Shown here one piece after another: positions 61,977 to 64,000 of a stretch of DNA of 64,000 nt; the first letter of the stretch is position 1, and the number at the start of each line of letters is the position of its first letter. The position numbers and the translations under genes were made by a program. The notes under the pieces were generated by a model. That model had not been told where the DNA came from, ran no database searches, and worked only from the letters and a program-made list of their open reading frames with translations. This DNA comes from an uncultured Oscillospiraceae bacterium. Lineage in GTDB: Bacteria > Bacillota > Clostridia > Oscillospirales > Acutalibacteraceae. The stretch lies in the NCBI GenBank assembly GCA_900543215.1, contig UQQR01000001.1, positions 62,001 through 126,000 on the forward strand. Reading direction: 5' to 3'.

Positions 61977-62199
61977 CAGCACAAATTCAGCTCAAAATCC
62001 TGCGTTTTGTGGGCTTTGGGTACATAGCTTAAAGACCTCGGACAAGGTGTTGAAGTACGGCGAAAATAACAGGGTGGACTTCTCCGAACATCCTACGGTA
62101 GTTAAGCGTGGCAGCGTTAGAACAATCAATATTTACGCCGCTGTTCCAGATGTTGCATATGGTCGATGTAATGGAGTAGGGCTTGCAAAAAAGGATTAG
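61977..62199 (+). other. Left-end segment 2, homologous to segment 1
   Basis: An open frame continues from the repeat to a TAG at 62197-62199. It contains GLWVHSLKTSDKVLKYG and VRTINIYA, aligning with segment 1. TACATAGCTT occurs 70 bases from the start of the repeat in both copies. This shows shared ancestry of the two ends. No further gene is seen before 62265. Confidence 0.55.
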
Positions 62200-62264
62200 C
62201 CTTCTCGTTATACGGTACAAGCGGTAGCTCATATACATTAGAAACGAGGGAGGTGTTGCGGCTG

Positions 62265-62468
62265 TTGTATAGAGAATTTGTTTATGTTGGCGACCCTGTT
62301 CCAGAATTAAACGAGCAGGAACACGCTGCGTTCCTTATGAATATCCAAAAGTCGATACTCCTTTCTTTGGAGAAAAGAAAGCTGCTGACACATTCTCAGC
62401 GGGAACGCTGTTTGGTCGAGCTTGAAAAGCAATATAGCAGGGAGCAAAAAAGCAGACGCCGAGCATAA
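62265..62468 (+). CDS. Small protein upstream of the recombinase, unknown
   Basis: About 67 residues, hydrophilic and helical, ending in a basic tail (KQYSREQKSRRRA). The segment FLMNIQKSILLSLEKRKLLT is amphipathic. Small proteins like this commonly precede serine recombinases in clostridial elements, perhaps acting as accessory factors. The start is uncertain: GAGGGAGG at 62246-62253 suggests a TTG near 62265 rather than the GTG at 62253, which overlaps the site. A terminator follows. Confidence 0.6.
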   Translation: MYREFVYVGDPVPELNEQEHAAFLMNIQKSILLSLEKRKLLTHSQRERCLVELEKQYSREQKSRRRA

Positions 62469-62482
62469 CGCTTGGCGTTTTT
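62457..62482 (+). terminator. Terminator before the recombinase gene
   Basis: CGCC-G-AGC pairs with GCT-T-GGCG around a five-base loop, followed by five T. It overlaps the stop of the small gene. Confidence 0.65.
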
Positions 62483-62513
62483 ACATAGCCGAGTGAAAAA
62501 ACAAATTTGCACA

Positions 62514-62543
62514 TTCGACACCGCACACTCTTTTTTCTATAAT
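62514..62543 (+). promoter_or_regulatory. Promoter of the serine recombinase
   Basis: TTCGAC at 62514-62519 and TATAAT at 62538-62543, spacer 18. The gene therefore has its own transcription start. Confidence 0.55.
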
Positions 62544-62583
62544 TAAATACAGTAACAAAGTTTACTGAGAAAGGAGCTTCGCT

Positions 62584-64000
62584 ATGATAAATAGATATGA
62601 ACGCCTAAACCAAGAGCTGAAGATGGTTGAAACGAAAAGAAAGGTAGCTGCCTACTGTCGTGTTTCAACGGACAATGAAGACCAAGCCAATTCCTTTGAA
62701 AGCCAGCAGCGGTATTTCAGACAGTATATTGAGCGCAACCCCGATTGGGAGCTTTATGAGATTTTTGCCGATGAGGGCATTTCTGGCACGAACACGAAGA
62801 AGCGCAAAGAGTTTAACCGTATGATAGCGTGCGCCAAGAACGGCGACTTTGATTTGATTATCACCAAGGAGATTTCCCGTTTTGCGAGAAACACCCTTGA
62901 TAGTATATATTACACCCGTGAATTGAAAAAGCACGGCGTCGGTGTTATATTTATGAATGACAATATCAACACCTTAGACGGCGATGCAGAGCTTCGTCTG
63001 GCGATTATGTCCTCTATTGCACAGGAAGAAAGCCGCAAGACTTCTGAGCGTGTAAAGTGGGGACAAAAACGCCAGATGGAACAGGGCGTTGTGTTCGGTA
63101 GAAGTATGTTGGGCTACGATGTCGAGGGCGGCAAAATGACCATCAACGAGGAAGGCGCAAAGGTTGTACGCCTTATCTTCCATAAGTTCGTGGGTGAGGG
63201 CAAGGGAACGCATGTCATCGCCCGTGAGCTTCGTGAGGAAGGTATCAGTCCTATGCGGGTCAAGGAATGGAGCAACACGGTCATTCTGCGAGTGATACGC
63301 AACGAGAAATACTGCGGCGATTTGGTGCAGAAAAAGACCTATACGCCCGACTTCCTATCTCACGAGAAGAAATACAACCGTGGGCAAGAGGAATTTGTTA
63401 TCATTAAAGACCATCACGAGCCGATTATCTCCCGTGAACTGTTCGATGAAGCAAACCGAATTTTAGATGCAAAGTCACTTTCGCAGGAGGGCAAGGCGAA
63501 GCACTCTAACCGCTATCCGTTCTCTGGTAAAATCAAATGCGGCTGCTGCGGCTCAAGCTATGTGGCAAGGTATAAAACCAGAAAGGACGGCAGCCGATAC
63601 AAGGCGTGGCGCTGTAATGAAGCCGCAAAACACGGTAGCCCTCATATCGACAAGGCAGGAAAACAAGTCGGCTGTACGGGCTTGTCTATCCGCAACGAGG
63701 ATGCGACCCACATTATGTATCTCGTAACCAAGAGTCTTAAATACAACAGGGATAAAATCATAAACAACCTAACTGCTGTTATTCAGTCCATCATTGCTAT
63801 GGATACGACGGGTACAGATGTTCTAAAGCTGCAAGAGCAGATTAAAAAGATTGAGGGCAAACGGGCTAATTTGATTGACCTGTATATGTCCAATCTGATT
63901 AACAAGGACGAATTTGCCGCCACACGTGCAAGCTGCGATGCGGAAATCGAGGAGCTTCAATCTATCATTGAAAGCGTTGATAAGCAGCGGGAAATGATAG
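62584..64000 (+). CDS. Large serine recombinase, cut by window edge
   Basis: At least 472 codons, open to the window edge. The resolvase catalytic domain starts YCRVSTDNEDQ (nucleophile Ser28) and has GISGTNTKKR, ITKEISRFARN and IAQEESRK. The recombinase domain follows (GYDVEGGKMTINEEGAKVV) and then the zinc ribbon starting KCGCCGSSY near residue 320. A helical region (LKLQEQIKKIEGKRANLID) begins near the edge. AAAGGAG precedes the ATG. It should drive integration and excision of the element in cotJC. The C-terminal part is not visible. Confidence 0.92.
   Translation, partial: MINRYERLNQELKMVETKRKVAAYCRVSTDNEDQANSFESQQRYFRQYIERNPDWELYEIFADEGISGTNTKKRKEFNRMIACAKNGDFDLIITKEISRFARNTLDSIYYTRELKKHGVGVIFMNDNINTLDGDAELRLAIMSSIAQEESRKTSERVKWGQKRQMEQGVVFGRSMLGYDVEGGKMTINEEGAKVVRLIFHKFVGEGKGTHVIARELREEGISPMRVKEWSNTVILRVIRNEKYCGDLVQKKTYTPDFLSHEKKYNRGQEEFVIIKDHHEPIISRELFDEANRILDAKSLSQEGKAKHSNRYPFSGKIKCGCCGSSYVARYKTRKDGSRYKAWRCNEAAKHGSPHIDKAGKQVGCTGLSIRNEDATHIMYLVTKSLKYNRDKIINNLTAVIQSIIAMDTTGTDVLKLQEQIKKIEGKRANLIDLYMSNLINKDEFAATRASCDAEIEELQSIIESVDKQREMI

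Larger units (their letters stand above)
57094..64000. mobile_element. Serine-recombinase element(s) inserted in cotJC, running past the window edge
   Basis: The boundary is where cotJC coding sequence stops (57119). Within the region are an AT-rich defence operon, a second copy of the boundary repeat at 61951, a small protein gene and a large serine recombinase gene cut by the window edge. The repeats suggest two related elements stacked in tandem: one of about 4.86 kb without its own recombinase, and one starting at 61951 that has it. The right end is not visible. Confidence 0.75.

Noticed and set aside
61820..62032. 70-codon open frame crossing repeat copy 2
   Set aside because: It lies mostly inside the ATPase gene in another frame and lacks a ribosome-binding site.
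1..64000. tRNA or rRNA genes and CRISPR arrays
   Set aside because: No T-loop, acceptor-stem pattern, rRNA core sequence or regularly spaced repeat was recognised on either strand by eye; a covariance search was not possible.

Overview
The window looks like chromosomal DNA from an anaerobic, spore-forming, low-to-mid G+C Firmicute of class Clostridia, most likely a gut Oscillospiraceae/Ruminococcaceae-type organism. This inference rests on spoIIM next to xerD, a cotJC-type coat catalase, RNase J, YajC beside a TIGR04086-type protein, a DUF421/DUF4363 pair, DUF5685 beside a J-domain protein, a nusB-xseAB-ispA-dxs-tlyA-nadK-argR-recN run, and a GlnRS beside a GluRS. No rRNA, tRNA or CRISPR array was recognised.

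Layout. 1-4400: a partial gene, trmL, then the lower-glycolysis genes pgk, tpiA and gpmI. 4500-6500: two zinc-ribbon membrane proteins, the second a PrsW-like protease. 6540-8650: a LysR regulator and the DUF421/DUF4363 pair. 8650-11150: an amino-acid ABC transporter behind an array of ARG-box-like sites. 11190-13170: DUF5685, J-domain and membrane proteins. 13235-19790: uvrA, a small XRE/membrane pair, uvrB, a GNAT and a cyclophilin. 19880-24470: nrdR, gltX, glnS and a Nif3-like gene. 24515-32000: a leftward run rnj-rplI-dnaB-tilS-hpt-ftsH. 32130-35170: queA-tgt-yajC and a TIGR04086 protein. 35300-38070: asd-dapA-dapB (lysine/diaminopimelate). 38100-46998: xerD-spoIIM, an SDR, maf, a DUF975 protein, pcrA, a coiled-coil protein, queH and an M24 peptidase. 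47030-56560: a ten-gene leftward operon from nusB to tyrS (transcription termination, repair, isoprenoids, NAD kinase, arginine regulator).

Accessory region, 57094 to the right edge. A cotJC-like spore-coat gene is cut off, and an element carrying a large serine recombinase starts inside it. A 26-bp stretch of cotJC sequence occurs at 57094-57119 and again at 61951-61976. Both copies are followed by diverged but colinear flanks, which suggests two related elements stacked at one site. The first 4.9-kb segment is an AT-rich, tightly overlapping operon: an AbiEi-like antitoxin, an AbiEii-like nucleotidyltransferase toxin, a DUF4297/Cap4-like nuclease candidate, an overlapped 45-codon micro-ORF and a Rad50-like ATPase with a CPxC zinc hook. 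It looks like a toxin-antitoxin pair translationally coupled to a nuclease-ATPase defence system. A 22-bp perfect inverted repeat lies on its promoter. This is the best candidate for a poorly described system in the window.

All functions are assigned by reading motifs in the translations. No database search was run.
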